A stretch of 64,000 nucleotides of DNA, from the NCBI RefSeq assembly GCF_934476685.1, contig NZ_CAKSNX010000004.1, forward strand, positions 1-64,000. Reading direction: 5' to 3'. This stretch comes from an uncultured Ruminococcus sp. (lineage in GTDB: Bacteria > Bacillota > Clostridia > Oscillospirales > Ruminococcaceae). The notes beneath the pieces were generated by a model. That model saw only the letters and a list, made by a program, of their open reading frames with translations, was not told the DNA's origin and made no database searches. The translations under genes and the position numbers were made by a program. This document shows, piece after piece, positions 8,568-17,994 of this stretch. The stretch's first letter is position 1; each line of letters starts with the position of its first letter.

Positions 8568-9716
8568 TTATTTTCCATTCGGATAAACAAGATTTGTATG
8601 ATTCTTTTCAAAAGCCTGCGTTGCTTCCTGAGTAAGTCCGTATTCATACCAGCTGTGGTCTTCTTGTGACTGCATCCATACCATTACGCCCTGCCAGCCA
8701 TTTTCGTAGGCTATCTCATATTTCTCTGTAAGACTGTAACCACATTCAGCAGAGTCGTCATTTGAAGTTTCGCCAACAAGACATGGTTTTGTATTGTCCA
8801 GACCAAACTCTTCAGGAGTTGTGTTAAATGGAAAACCAAAATATTGCTTCTGCCACATATAGTAATGTGTACTGTAAAAATCTACATATGCATTTTCGTT
8901 GGCTGTTAATTCTTTGAGGTAATTATCTGATATCTTATTTCCGTCATAATTGTCGGAATTATATTTTATTATACCCATTCCGACCGTAACAAGAGTGTCT
9001 GAATTTTCGTGAATAGTTGCGGCGCATTTACCGAAAAAGTATGAAAGATCGTCCCATGGAAGCTGTCCGCATTCTTCATTTTCATAAACCCAGTCAGGCT
9101 CATTCATAATATCTATGGAAAACAGATATTCATTTTTACTGTATCTGCTGCAAAATTCTTTTACATATTTTTCAGCAAAATCATCTACGGCAGCTTTGCT
9201 TTGCAGCATAGTGCGCCATCTTTCAGGGCTTCCTGTATCACCTTTGCAGTGGTCAAAAGAAGTGAGGGTAGCCATAACATATACCTTGTGTTTTTCAGCT
9301 ATCTCAAATAGTTTGTCAAGGTCAGACCAATGTCCCTTGTTTATATTTTTGATTTCTCCGGTCGATTTTAATCTGACAATGTTTTCGCCAGTGCAGTTGA
9401 CCCATATTCTGGTGCAGTTTATGCCGTCCTCTGCAAGTTGAGAAAAGGTTTTATCCCATGCGTCATAATCCATACTGCCAGTAAAGTCATTCCAGTTATA
9501 CCATGGTGTGTTTACGCCATTGATCCAAAGCTGTTTTCCGTTGACCATAAATTTAGTACCATCAACAGTCACTCTTGCAGATACTGTATTTTCAGGCTTG
9601 TCTGCTGAACCTGATGAGCTGCTGTCAGATGATTTGCCGCAGCTTACTATACTTAATCCCATTGATAAGCATATGAGAAGAGCAGCCGCTTTTCTGATAA
9701 TGTGTTTAAATTTCAT
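8568..9716 (-). CDS. GH5-like secreted glycosidase, lipoprotein
   Basis: A 382-residue lipoprotein with signal peptide and lipobox (I-V-S-C, Cys about 26), a Ser-rich linker, and an (alpha/beta)8 glycosidase domain. The strand-4 motif D-I-M-N-E-P (acid/base Glu about 203) and the later V-G-E-T-S (nucleophile Glu about 315) match clan GH-A. The opening G-V-N-T-P-W-Y-N-W-N resembles the GH5 mannanase group. It probably hydrolyses a beta-mannan or related beta-glycan at the cell surface, but the substrate is inferred. No carbohydrate-binding or dockerin module is present. It faces an AraC regulator across a 114-bp gap with overlapping promoters, so that regulator likely controls it. Confidence 0.85.
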   Translation of the reverse strand: MKFKHIIRKAAALLICLSMGLSIVSCGKSSDSSSSGSADKPENTVSARVTVDGTKFMVNGKQLWINGVNTPWYNWNDFTGSMDYDAWDKTFSQLAEDGINCTRIWVNCTGENIVRLKSTGEIKNINKGHWSDLDKLFEIAEKHKVYVMATLTSFDHCKGDTGSPERWRTMLQSKAAVDDFAEKYVKEFCSRYSKNEYLFSIDIMNEPDWVYENEECGQLPWDDLSYFFGKCAATIHENSDTLVTVGMGIIKYNSDNYDGNKISDNYLKELTANENAYVDFYSTHYYMWQKQYFGFPFNTTPEEFGLDNTKPCLVGETSNDDSAECGYSLTEKYEIAYENGWQGVMVWMQSQEDHSWYEYGLTQEATQAFEKNHTNLVYPNGK

Positions 9717-9752
9717 ATATGTACCTCAGTCAATTTTATAAATCTATGAAAT

Positions 9753-9792
9753 ATTATAAGTGCTTGACATTAAGATGTAAATGATATATAAT
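9753..9792. promoter_or_regulatory. overlapping divergent promoters of the GH5 and araC genes
   Basis: Plus strand: TTGACA (9764-9769), 17 bp, TATAAT (9787-9792), reading to the AraC gene. Minus strand: -35 TTTACA (complement of 9776-9781), 17 bp, -10 TATAAT (complement of 9753-9758), reading to the GH5 gene. The -35 of each lies inside the spacer of the other, so polymerase can occupy only one at a time. Confidence 0.8.
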
Positions 9793-9830
9793 CAGATTAA
9801 TTTAACATATTATCAGATAGGAGCAGTATA

Positions 9831-10613
9831 ATGTTTGAGATCTTTAAAATGGGCTGTGATTCATTTCAAGGGCAGGAATTTAAGGTCGATCGTCCGAACG
9901 GTTTCGGAGCAGGGTGCTACCTTTTGCTTTATATAAAAACTGAAGCATATGTTATTACTGATGACGGAGAATATCATAATACAGAACCGGGAACTTTTAT
10001 CCTGTACAATAAAATGTCGCATCAGCGCTACGGAATAAGCAGCGATGGATATATCAATGACTGGATGCAGTTTGATGCAGGAAAAGCTATAATGGACAGC
10101 CTTAACTTTCCTTACGATATTCCTATTTATATAGGCAGAAATCTGCCCATTGCAGAACTGTTTCGTATGATAGGGGAGAATTATTTCGGCAGCGGTGATT
10201 TGGGTATGCAAACCTGCTCGTTACTTTTGAACGCTATGCTTAATATGGTGGCTGATTATCAGCATCAAGGTTTAACATATAATCATTATTACTCAGAACT
10301 TCTGAATTTGCGAAGAGAGATATATGACCACCCTGAATATAAATGGCAGATCAATGAGATCGCAGAGAAAATGCATTTGAGTTCGGGATATTTTCAGCAG
10401 ATCTATAAGGATACATTCGGCAGCAGTTGTGGTACTGACATTATAAATAGCCGCATTGAAACGGCAAAATATCTCTTGAAATGCTCATCGCTTGCTATAT
10501 ATGAGATAGCTGTAAGCTGCGGTTACAGCAGTGATGTTCATTTTTCACGTCAGTTTAAACAAATAACCGGCTATCCGCCGTCAAAATACAGACAGATCAA
10601 CGTAAACTCTTAA
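9831..10613 (+). CDS. AraC-family transcriptional regulator
   Basis: A 260-residue regulator with an N-terminal cupin-like sensing domain (about 1-150) and a C-terminal double helix-turn-helix. The second HTH carries the family signature around C-G-Y-S-S-D-V-H-F-S-R-Q-F-K and G-Y-P-P-S-K-Y-R. The start ATG 9831 has the ribosome site ataggag. It is transcribed away from the GH5 lipoprotein gene from an overlapping promoter. By analogy with similar gene pairs it should activate that gene when a sugar or oligosaccharide binds the cupin, and may control itself. The operator was not identified. Confidence 0.88.
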   Translation: MFEIFKMGCDSFQGQEFKVDRPNGFGAGCYLLLYIKTEAYVITDDGEYHNTEPGTFILYNKMSHQRYGISSDGYINDWMQFDAGKAIMDSLNFPYDIPIYIGRNLPIAELFRMIGENYFGSGDLGMQTCSLLLNAMLNMVADYQHQGLTYNHYYSELLNLRREIYDHPEYKWQINEIAEKMHLSSGYFQQIYKDTFGSSCGTDIINSRIETAKYLLKCSSLAIYEIAVSCGYSSDVHFSRQFKQITGYPPSKYRQINVNS

Positions 10614-10736
10614 GTGATTTTTAGCAGATATCAGGTGAATTATGCTATTTATTGTGCAAAATGCTTAATAAAAGCCTGTATAAAAAGGCAGTTATAATAC
10701 TAAACGTAAAATATCAGAAAAAGGCGAAATTTACTC

Positions 10737-10765
10737 TTGTAAATCCTGAAGAAAAATAGTATAAT
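10737..10765 (+). promoter_or_regulatory. promoter of the carboxyltransferase operon
   Basis: TTGTAA (10737-10742), 17 bp, TATAAT (10760-10765). The start codon is 83 bp downstream. The rest of 10614-10847 is AT-rich without a gene; no known riboswitch motif was recognised. Confidence 0.7.
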
Positions 10766-10847
10766 ATTATATGTGTAATTATGATAAAATCTCAGCAACT
10801 AATCATGCATTTTATCAATAAAAATTATTTGAAATGGAGGAAACTGT

Positions 10848-12230
10848 ATGTCTGAAAATATCAACACTCTGGCAGAACTTTCAGCTGCATCACTGGCTTC
10901 AAGTCCTGCGAGAACAAGACTGACATATCTGTTTGACGACGGAAAATTCACTGAGCTTGACGCTTATGTCAAGGACGGCTCGGAGCTTACCGGAGTTATT
11001 ACTGCGTTTGGTTATGTGGAGGGCAATCCTGCATATGCTTTTTCGCAGAATATTGACGTAAAGAACGGCGCTGTTACTGAAGCGGCAACTAATAAAATTG
11101 CTAAGGTATATGACCTTGCAGCTAAGACAGGTGTTCCTGTTGTAGGTATTTACGATTCATTCGGAGCTGACGTAAGCGACGGAGCAAAGGCTCTTAAGGC
11201 ATACGGTGAGCTTCTTATGTGGTCTTCAAACCTTTCTGGTGTTGTACCTCAGATCGCAGTTGTAGCAGGTGTATGTGCAGGCTGTGCAGCAATGCTGGCT
11301 GAGTCTGCTGATTTTACAGTTATGACTAAGGACGCTCAGCTTTATGTTGCTCCTAACTCAGACATAAAGGATTCTGCTGAAAATGCAGCTAAGAATGGTA
11401 CAGCTTCTCTCGTTTGTGCTGATGATAAGGAGGCTGTTGAGGCAGCAAAGAATATTCTTCTCAAACTTCCTCAGAATAACCTTTCACCTGTACCTATGTA
11501 TGAGTTTGCTGATCCGACAGGTATCCCTGCTGGCGACGCTGAGTCAGTTGCTGCTGCAATATGCGACGGCGACAGTGTGCTTGAACTGAATGCTGATTAC
11601 GGTAAGGCTGCTTATACTGCTCTCGCTTCTATCGGCGGTGCAACTGTTGGTATTACAGCTACAAATAAAACAAATGACGCTCTTACTTCAGATGATTGCT
11701 CAAAGATCGCAAGATTTGTAAGAATCTGCGACAGCTATGCTATTCCTGTTATCACTCTTGTAGATACAGAAGGATTTGCTGCAAATGACGCTACTGAAGT
11801 TCAGGGTGCTGTTAAGAATATGGCTAAGCTTGCTCATGCTTATGCTGAGGCAACTACAATAAAGATCTCAGTAGTAATCGGCAAGGCTTATGGTCCTGCT
11901 TACATAGCTCTCGCAGGAAAGGGTGCTAACGCAGACATTTCATATGCAGTGCCTTCAGCGGTTATCTCACCTCTCAATCCTGTTACTGCTGTTGAGTTTA
12001 TGGAACATGATGAACTCAAGGGTGCATCTGATCTTACAGCTGAGAGAAAGGCTCTTGCAGATAAGTATGCTGATACAAAGGCAAGCGCTTCATATGCTGC
12101 AGTTTCAGGCTGTGTAGACGGAATTGTTGAACCTGCTCAGATAAGAGAGACTCTTATCAATTCTATCGAGATCATGGCAGGCAAGAGAATCTCAAGACTT
12201 CCTAAGAAGCACAGCAATATTCAGCTTTAA
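10848..12230 (+). CDS. biotin-dependent carboxyltransferase, 12S-like subunit
   Basis: A 460-residue protein of the acyl-CoA carboxyltransferase family: two crotonase-like halves, as in the 12S subunit of transcarboxylase, PccB and methylmalonyl-CoA decarboxylase alpha. The first half has G-V-C-A-G-C-A-A-M, where the oxyanion-hole glycines lie. The second half has V-D-T-E-G-F and G-K-A-Y-G-P-A-Y-I-A. It is somewhat shorter than the usual 510-520 residues. It moves a carboxyl group between an acyl-CoA and carboxybiotin. The start follows a good ggagg. The biotin carrier gene begins 29 bp after its stop and a pyruvate/oxaloacetate carboxyltransferase subunit comes third. The acyl-CoA used cannot be read from the sequence. 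Confidence 0.85.
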   Translation: MSENINTLAELSAASLASSPARTRLTYLFDDGKFTELDAYVKDGSELTGVITAFGYVEGNPAYAFSQNIDVKNGAVTEAATNKIAKVYDLAAKTGVPVVGIYDSFGADVSDGAKALKAYGELLMWSSNLSGVVPQIAVVAGVCAGCAAMLAESADFTVMTKDAQLYVAPNSDIKDSAENAAKNGTASLVCADDKEAVEAAKNILLKLPQNNLSPVPMYEFADPTGIPAGDAESVAAAICDGDSVLELNADYGKAAYTALASIGGATVGITATNKTNDALTSDDCSKIARFVRICDSYAIPVITLVDTEGFAANDATEVQGAVKNMAKLAHAYAEATTIKISVVIGKAYGPAYIALAGKGANADISYAVPSAVISPLNPVTAVEFMEHDELKGASDLTAERKALADKYADTKASASYAAVSGCVDGIVEPAQIRETLINSIEIMAGKRISRLPKKHSNIQL

Positions 12231-12259
12231 TTAAAATCTAAGAATAGGTGGTATTAATT

Positions 12260-12622
12260 ATGAAAAGATATAATATTACAGTAAACGGTAAGGCTTATGA
12301 CGTTGCAGTAGAAGAACTCGGCGCAGATGCATCAGCAGCTCCTGTTGCAGCAGCACCGGTAGCCGCAGCTCCAGCTCCGGCAGCTGCACCAGCAGCACCT
12401 GTTGCTGACGGCACAAAAGTTACAGCTCCAATGCCTGGAACTATCCTTGACATCAAGGTAGCAGTAGGCGATACAGTTAAGTCTGGTCAGGCTATTTGTG
12501 TACTTGAAGCTATGAAGATGGAGAATGATGTAAATGCTCCTTGCGACGGTAAGATCCTCAGCATCAATACTACAAAGGGCTCTGCTGTTGAGACCGGTGC
12601 AGTTCTCGCTGTTATCGGCTAA
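12260..12622 (+). CDS. biotin carboxyl carrier protein
   Basis: A 120-residue carrier. A short N-terminal stretch is followed by an Ala/Pro-rich flexible linker (about residues 28-50) and a biotinyl domain whose E-A-M-K-M-E-N contains the lysine that biotin is attached to. The domain is of normal length and intact. ATG 12260 is preferred to GTG 12248 because aggtgg sits 8 bases before it. The protein should shuttle the carboxyl group between the subunits encoded on either side, like the 1.3S subunit of transcarboxylase or the carrier part of decarboxylase complexes. It is a soluble protein without a membrane anchor. Confidence 0.93.
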   Translation: MKRYNITVNGKAYDVAVEELGADASAAPVAAAPVAAAPAPAAAPAAPVADGTKVTAPMPGTILDIKVAVGDTVKSGQAICVLEAMKMENDVNAPCDGKILSINTTKGSAVETGAVLAVIG

Positions 12623-12664
12623 TACAACTCCTGAATAATTTCGTAAGAAAGGATCGATTAATAA

Positions 12665-14062
12665 ATGGCAAAGCTTAAAATTACAGAAACCGTCCTCCGT
12701 GACGCTCATCAGTCTCTGCTTGCTACAAGAATGTCAATGGACGATATGCGTCCGATTCTCTCAACAATGGATAAGATCGGATTTTATTCAGCTGAATGTT
12801 GGGGTGGAGCAACATTTGACTCATGTATAAGATTCCTTAACGAAGATCCATGGGAAAGACTTCGTATCCTCAGAAAAGAAATGCCTAATACAAAGCTGCA
12901 GATGCTTTTCAGAGGTCAGAATATGCTCGGCTATCGTCACTACGCTGATGACCTTGTTGAATATTTTGTACAGAAGTCTATTGCAAATGGTATCGACATC
13001 ATCAGAATTTTTGACGCACTTAATGATATAAGAAACCTTGAAACAGCTATCAAGGCTGCAAATAAGGAAAAGGGACACGCTCAGGTAGCTATTTCATATA
13101 CTCTTGGTGAGGTATTCACACATGAGTATTATATGAACTATGCTAAGCAGATCGAAGAGGCTGGTGCTGATTCTATCTGTATCAAGGATATGGCAGCTCT
13201 GCTTACACCTTATGAGGCTGAAACACTTGTAAAGGATATCAAGTCAGCTGTAAAGATCCCTGTTCAGCTCCACACTCACTATACTTCAGGTCTTGCTTCT
13301 ATGTGTATCCTTAAGGCAGTTGAGGCTGGTGTTGACGCTGTTGATACAGCAATGTCACCTCTTGCACTTGGTACATCTCACGCTCCGACTGAGTCTATCG
13401 TAGCTACTTTCCAGGGTACTGAGTATGATACAGGTCTTGACCTTGTAAAGCTTAATGAAGTAAGAGATTACTTTATGGGCCTTAGAAAGAAGTATATTGA
13501 TAACGGCCTTCTTGACCCTTCAATGCTTGCTACAAATACAAATGCTCTTCTCTATCAGGTACCAGGCGGAATGCTTTCAAATTTGCTTTCACAGCTCAAG
13601 CAGGCTGGCAAGGCAGATCAGCTTGAAGATGTTCTTAAGGAAGTTCCAAAGGTTCGTAAGGATGCAGGTTTCCCACCACTGGTTACTCCAACTTCACAGA
13701 TCGTTGGTACACAGGCTGTGTTCAATGTAATTATGGGTGAGAGATATAAGACAGTTACTAAGGAGTTCAAGGGACTTGTTAAGGGCGAATACGGAAAGAC
13801 ACCTGTTGCTATCGACCCTGAGTTCCAGAAGAAGATTCTTGGCGACGATAAGCCTATTGCTTGCCGTCCAGCTGACCTTCTTGAACCTGAGTTTGAAACT
13901 ATGAAGAAAGAAGCTGCTGAGTGGACTGAGCAGGAAGAAGATATTCTTACATATGCTATGTTCCCGAAGGTTGCTCCTAAGTTCTTTAAGGACAGACGTG
14001 ATAAGAAGTATGGCGTAGACGGAAAGAATTCCAACGCTGAAAACAAGGTTCATCCTGTATAA
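12665..14062 (+). CDS. pyruvate/oxaloacetate carboxyltransferase subunit (5S / OadA-like)
   Basis: A 465-residue protein of the PYC/OADA family: a TIM barrel with the N-terminal E-T-V-L-R-D-A-H-Q-S metal-site motif (Asp), the lysine-bearing C-I-K-D-M, and the metal ligands H-T-H (L-H-T-H-Y-T-S-G), followed by the conserved carboxylase domain. It lacks the fused C-terminal biotin domain found in many OadA proteins; that function is encoded separately just upstream. It transfers carboxyl between oxaloacetate/pyruvate and carboxybiotin. With a 12S-like subunit and no OadB sodium pump nearby, the set looks like a soluble transcarboxylase, but a pump encoded elsewhere cannot be excluded. Confidence 0.9.
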   Translation: MAKLKITETVLRDAHQSLLATRMSMDDMRPILSTMDKIGFYSAECWGGATFDSCIRFLNEDPWERLRILRKEMPNTKLQMLFRGQNMLGYRHYADDLVEYFVQKSIANGIDIIRIFDALNDIRNLETAIKAANKEKGHAQVAISYTLGEVFTHEYYMNYAKQIEEAGADSICIKDMAALLTPYEAETLVKDIKSAVKIPVQLHTHYTSGLASMCILKAVEAGVDAVDTAMSPLALGTSHAPTESIVATFQGTEYDTGLDLVKLNEVRDYFMGLRKKYIDNGLLDPSMLATNTNALLYQVPGGMLSNLLSQLKQAGKADQLEDVLKEVPKVRKDAGFPPLVTPTSQIVGTQAVFNVIMGERYKTVTKEFKGLVKGEYGKTPVAIDPEFQKKILGDDKPIACRPADLLEPEFETMKKEAAEWTEQEEDILTYAMFPKVAPKFFKDRRDKKYGVDGKNSNAENKVHPV

Positions 14063-14076
14063 TTGCTTGAATTTTT

Positions 14077-14108
14077 AGCGCCTTGCATATTTTGCAGGGC
14101 GCTTTTTG
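14077..14108 (+). terminator. intrinsic terminator of the carboxyltransferase operon
   Basis: agcgcc-ttgca pairs with tgca-gggcgct, followed by five T. It stands 14 bases after the stop of the third gene. Confidence 0.8.
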
Positions 14109-14140
14109 TAATTACATATTTCTTTAATTCGGAGGTTATA

Positions 14141-15268
14141 ATGAACAAGAAAGAAATTGCAGAAATAAAAAAGAACTTTAGTGACGACTGTGGATTTTTT
14201 ACAGTAAATCACGTTGTTACAGCTTTTGTGGACGCAGAGAAGAATATCAAATGCAAAACAAATCAGCTCTACAACATTATTCCGCAGGACGAATCAGAGC
14301 TGATAATGATAAATCTGAAAAAGGTACTAAGCGGCAGGATAGGTGCAAACCTTCTTGAATACGGATTTCCGAAGGACGCTTATCTGGACGGCGGCGCACA
14401 GCATTTTCTATACGATACACTGACAAGCAAACTTGTCGATGATGAAGCTGTGGATAAATTCCTTAATGCAATAGTTGAAAAGGTGGAATATATATCAACA
14501 TATACCATTTTTGCTGCGCATTGTACGTATTCGGTTTTAAGCAAGAACAAGGCAGGTGACCTTGATGAAGAAGCTGACACAGATTATAACTTCATCATAA
14601 CGGCTATTTGCCCTGTAAATCTGCGTATAGATGGTTTGATCTACAACGAAGAAAACAATTCTATCGCGAAGAAAGAATCCAGTGACAGGATAGTAGAGCT
14701 GCCAAGCGACGGATTCGTATACCCACTTTTTAATGACAGGTCGGCTGATGTGAACGGAGTGCTTTATTACACGAAGAACGCAAAGAAACCTAACGTTTCT
14801 ATGATAGAAGATCTTCTCGGCTGTGAGTTTGTTATGACAGGGCAGAATGAAAAGGAAACCTTTCATTCGATCCTGAACAACGTGGTAGGCGATGAACTGG
14901 ACTATGATCTCATTACTACTGTAAACGAGAAGATCCAGACATATATAGATCAGAACGCTCATGAAACTGAGGTCACAACTATTGACGATCATAAGCTTTC
15001 ATCAATTCTGTGGGAAGCAGGCGTAAGTCAGGAAAAGCTTGAAAATCTGCCGAAGGTGTATGAATCGGCAGTAGGAGATAAGTCTTTGACGGCTGTAAAC
15101 ATTGTGGATAAGAAAACAGTTCTGACTGTTCCAAGTATTACTGTTAATATCGGTAAAGATGCAGTTGATAAAGTAAAAACACAGATAATTGACGGCAGAA
15201 AGTGTCTGATAATAGCACTTGATGATCCTGAGATATCTGTAAATGGTTTGGAAACTAAAGTTGAATAA
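14141..15268 (+). CDS. DUF4317 family protein
   Basis: A 375-residue soluble protein of the DUF4317 family, widespread in gut Clostridia and without a known role. The start M-N-K-K-E-I-A-E-I-K-K is typical for the family. ATG 14141 has ggaggt 6 bases upstream; the reading frame is open from 14063, but that part overlaps the terminator of the preceding operon and is not coding. No signal peptide, membrane segment or catalytic motif is seen. The sequence is rich in acidic residues. It appears to be a single-gene unit closed by a very strong hairpin. No function is claimed. Confidence 0.85.
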   Translation: MNKKEIAEIKKNFSDDCGFFTVNHVVTAFVDAEKNIKCKTNQLYNIIPQDESELIMINLKKVLSGRIGANLLEYGFPKDAYLDGGAQHFLYDTLTSKLVDDEAVDKFLNAIVEKVEYISTYTIFAAHCTYSVLSKNKAGDLDEEADTDYNFIITAICPVNLRIDGLIYNEENNSIAKKESSDRIVELPSDGFVYPLFNDRSADVNGVLYYTKNAKKPNVSMIEDLLGCEFVMTGQNEKETFHSILNNVVGDELDYDLITTVNEKIQTYIDQNAHETEVTTIDDHKLSSILWEAGVSQEKLENLPKVYESAVGDKSLTAVNIVDKKTVLTVPSITVNIGKDAVDKVKTQIIDGRKCLIIALDDPEISVNGLETKVE

Positions 15269-15272
15269 CGCA

Positions 15273-15316
15273 CAAAGGCAGGAGAAACGATGATATTTCT
15301 CCTGCCTTTGTTTTTT
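15273..15316 (+). terminator. strong intrinsic terminator after DUF4317 gene
   Basis: A perfect 15-bp stem (15273-15287 with 15296-15310) is followed by ttttttattt. It separates this gene from the convergent GH31 gene. Confidence 0.9.
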
Positions 15317-15338
15317 ATTTGATTGGTAGAAAACTCAA

Positions 15339-17684
15339 TTAAAGGTCGATAATTACCTTACCGCTGCCCATTGAAGGATTAACCTCAACTACCTTATCAG
15401 TGTTAGCAATGCTTATCTTGAATGAAGCACTTGTTTCTGTGTACTCACACTCGATCTTGCTGCCGTTTCTTGTGGCTTTAAGCTCAAATATCTTGTTTGC
15501 TTCTGTATCGTAGATAGGAGCAACAGCTGTCTTTCCGTCTTCAAGCTCATAAATTGTGAAGTTTGTGCCGCTGAGATAATCATACTCAATATCTCTTACA
15601 AAGTTACCATATGCAATAATGCTGTTTGGCTTAGCAAGAGCAGGGATCTCAAAGTATGAACACTCGTGTGTATACCACTTGCCGCCTTCAAAGACCTTGC
15701 CTGTGATGATATCTGTCCACTTACCCTCTGGTACATAGTACTGAGCAATACCCTGATCGTTGAGGATAGGGGCAACAAGTATGTTGTCGCCGAACATATA
15801 CTGTCTGTCAAGTGTAAGGCAAGCAGGATCATCTGCATAATCAATAACCATTGCTCTCATTACAGGTACGCCGACTTCATGAGTCTTTATTGCCTGTGCC
15901 CAGAGATATGGCATAAGCTTGCCCTTGAGCTTTACAAAGAATCTGAGTACATCGCATGATTCTTCATCGAAGAGCCATGGCACTCTGTAAGACTGGTTTC
16001 CGTGAAGTCTTGAATGTGAGGAGAACATACCGAATGCAGCCCATCTCTTATAGATATCAGGAGTTGCAGTAGCCTCAAATCCAGCCATATCGTGTGATGT
16101 ATAACCAAATCCTGAAATGCAAAGTGAAAGGCATCCTCTTACAACCTCAGCCATTGAGTTGTAGTTACCAGAGCAATCGCCGCCCCAGTGAACAGGGAAC
16201 TTCTGACCGCCTGCTGTTGCAGAACGTGCAAACAGACAAGCCTTATTCTCACCAAAATATTCCTTCAGAACATTAAATACACACTCGTTGTAAAGATATG
16301 TATAGAAGTTGTGCATCTTGATCGGATCTGAACCGTCATAATATACAACGTCCTTTGTAGGGATTCTCTCACCAAAGTCTGTCTTGAATGTGTCAACGCC
16401 CATTTCGCAAAGCTTTTTGAGATATCCTGAATACCACTTGCAAGCCTCAGGGTTCGTAAAGTCTACGATAGCCATACCAGGCTGCCATTCATCACACTGG
16501 AATACTGAACCGTCAGTTTTTTTGATGAAGTAACCGCCCTTAACACCCTCGTCAAAAAGACGTGAACGCTGTCCTACATATGGGTTGATCCATACGCATG
16601 AGTGAAGTCCCTTATCCTTGTGAAGTCTTTCAAGCATACCGACTGGGTCAGGGAACTGCTCTTTATCCCATTCAAAGTTACACCACTCAAAACCCTTCAT
16701 CCAGAAGCAGTCATAGTGGAATACCTGAAGAGGAATATCTCTTTCAGCCATACCGTCAATAAATGAAGAAGTTGTTTCCTCGTCATAGTTTGTTGTAAAT
16801 GAAGTAGTGAGCCAAAGACCAAATGAGAATGCAGGAGGAAGTGCTGGCTTTCCTGTAAGGTCTGTATAGCCTTTAAGTACATCAGTAAGGTTATCACCGC
16901 CGAATACAAAGTATTCAAGTGATTCACCCGGAACTGTCATTGATACCTTAGAAACTGTATCAGAGCATACCTCATATGATACCTTATCTGTGCTGTTTAC
17001 AAATACACCATAACCCTTTGATGATACATAAAAAGGAATTGATTTGTAAGACTGATCTGAGCAAGTACCGCCGTCAGCATTCCAGATCTCAACGTTAGAA
17101 CCGTTCTTTGTGAATGTAGTGAACTTTTCGCCGAAACCGTAGAAATATTCGCCTACCTGTGTATCGAACTGTTCTCTGATATATGTTCTGTGTGGATCAG
17201 CAGGGTAGCTCCAGAATGTATCATCAAGCTGTGTCTGAAGTCTTGCCTGCTGCTTGTAAGCGCTTTCAAAAATAACGCCAGCAGATCTCCAACCGCCGCT
17301 TGTAAGTTTCTTATCCTTGTAGTAGTATGTAACGCTCCATGCTTCCTTAGAAACAACGACCTTTGTGTCACCTGTTACAAGAACAGCTTCCTTATCATTG
17401 ATAGTTACCTGTGGCTTGTAGTTACCCTCGTTAAGCACAAAGTGAGGACCATTATCTACATAACCCTTGTGGTGTGTAATGTTTACCTTTACGCAGTTTT
17501 CCTGAGTTGAAGTGTATGCGATCTCAAGATTTGCACTTCCGAGCATCATTGCTCTGTTGTATACAACAAAAGGTGTTGCAACAACAAGAAAACCGTTTTC
17601 AATTTCTTCGATCTCGAAAGCCTGATTAGCATAGTTTACTTCATAGCCTCTCTGATTGAGCCAGAAACCATCAGCAAATTTCAT
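15339..17684 (-). CDS. GH31 alpha-glycosidase, alpha-xylosidase (YicI) type
   Basis: A 781-residue cytoplasmic enzyme of family GH31, close in length to YicI (772). The nucleophile lies in K-T-D-F-G-E-R-I-P (about residue 417), a motif that marks the alpha-xylosidase branch, and the acid/base in W-G-G-D-C (about 490). There is no signal peptide. It likely removes alpha-linked xylose from xyloglucan oligosaccharides after uptake. The start has gggaggt 8 bases upstream. It is a single-gene unit; the leader carries a dyad (17734-17767) that may be an operator. The exact substrate is inferred. Confidence 0.9.
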   Translation of the reverse strand: MKFADGFWLNQRGYEVNYANQAFEIEEIENGFLVVATPFVVYNRAMMLGSANLEIAYTSTQENCVKVNITHHKGYVDNGPHFVLNEGNYKPQVTINDKEAVLVTGDTKVVVSKEAWSVTYYYKDKKLTSGGWRSAGVIFESAYKQQARLQTQLDDTFWSYPADPHRTYIREQFDTQVGEYFYGFGEKFTTFTKNGSNVEIWNADGGTCSDQSYKSIPFYVSSKGYGVFVNSTDKVSYEVCSDTVSKVSMTVPGESLEYFVFGGDNLTDVLKGYTDLTGKPALPPAFSFGLWLTTSFTTNYDEETTSSFIDGMAERDIPLQVFHYDCFWMKGFEWCNFEWDKEQFPDPVGMLERLHKDKGLHSCVWINPYVGQRSRLFDEGVKGGYFIKKTDGSVFQCDEWQPGMAIVDFTNPEACKWYSGYLKKLCEMGVDTFKTDFGERIPTKDVVYYDGSDPIKMHNFYTYLYNECVFNVLKEYFGENKACLFARSATAGGQKFPVHWGGDCSGNYNSMAEVVRGCLSLCISGFGYTSHDMAGFEATATPDIYKRWAAFGMFSSHSRLHGNQSYRVPWLFDEESCDVLRFFVKLKGKLMPYLWAQAIKTHEVGVPVMRAMVIDYADDPACLTLDRQYMFGDNILVAPILNDQGIAQYYVPEGKWTDIITGKVFEGGKWYTHECSYFEIPALAKPNSIIAYGNFVRDIEYDYLSGTNFTIYELEDGKTAVAPIYDTEANKIFELKATRNGSKIECEYTETSASFKISIANTDKVVEVNPSMGSGKVIIDL

Positions 17685-17733
17685 AAGTATAAACCTCCCA
17701 TAAATTTTAATCCATATAAAAATATTAAATAAT

Positions 17734-17767
17734 GAAACCGAAATGACAATTCATTCTATTTGGTTTC
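17734..17767. promoter_or_regulatory. inverted repeat in the GH31 leader, possible operator
   Basis: gaaacc (17734-17739) and ggtttc (17762-17767) form outer arms, and between them lies an inner dyad aatga-caat-tcatt. They stand about 50-80 bp upstream of the GH31 start. The regulator is unknown. The remaining 17685-18000 is AT-rich; no gene is supported. Confidence 0.4.
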
Positions 17768-17994
17768 GCTACATATATTTTATAGCATTTTTGCTAAAAT
17801 TGCAATAGTAAAAAAATAAATTGTACGATTTTTTTATCTTTTTATAGCATTTTTTGCTGAACTTTTTGTAAATTGATTAGTTTATTATATGAGATTATTA
17901 ATATCAATGTAAACCTTTTCACGTTATCAAAGGCTATCATATTTTATATTGTGATTATAGATAAATACGGCTGTGCATTTTTGTATGATACTAC

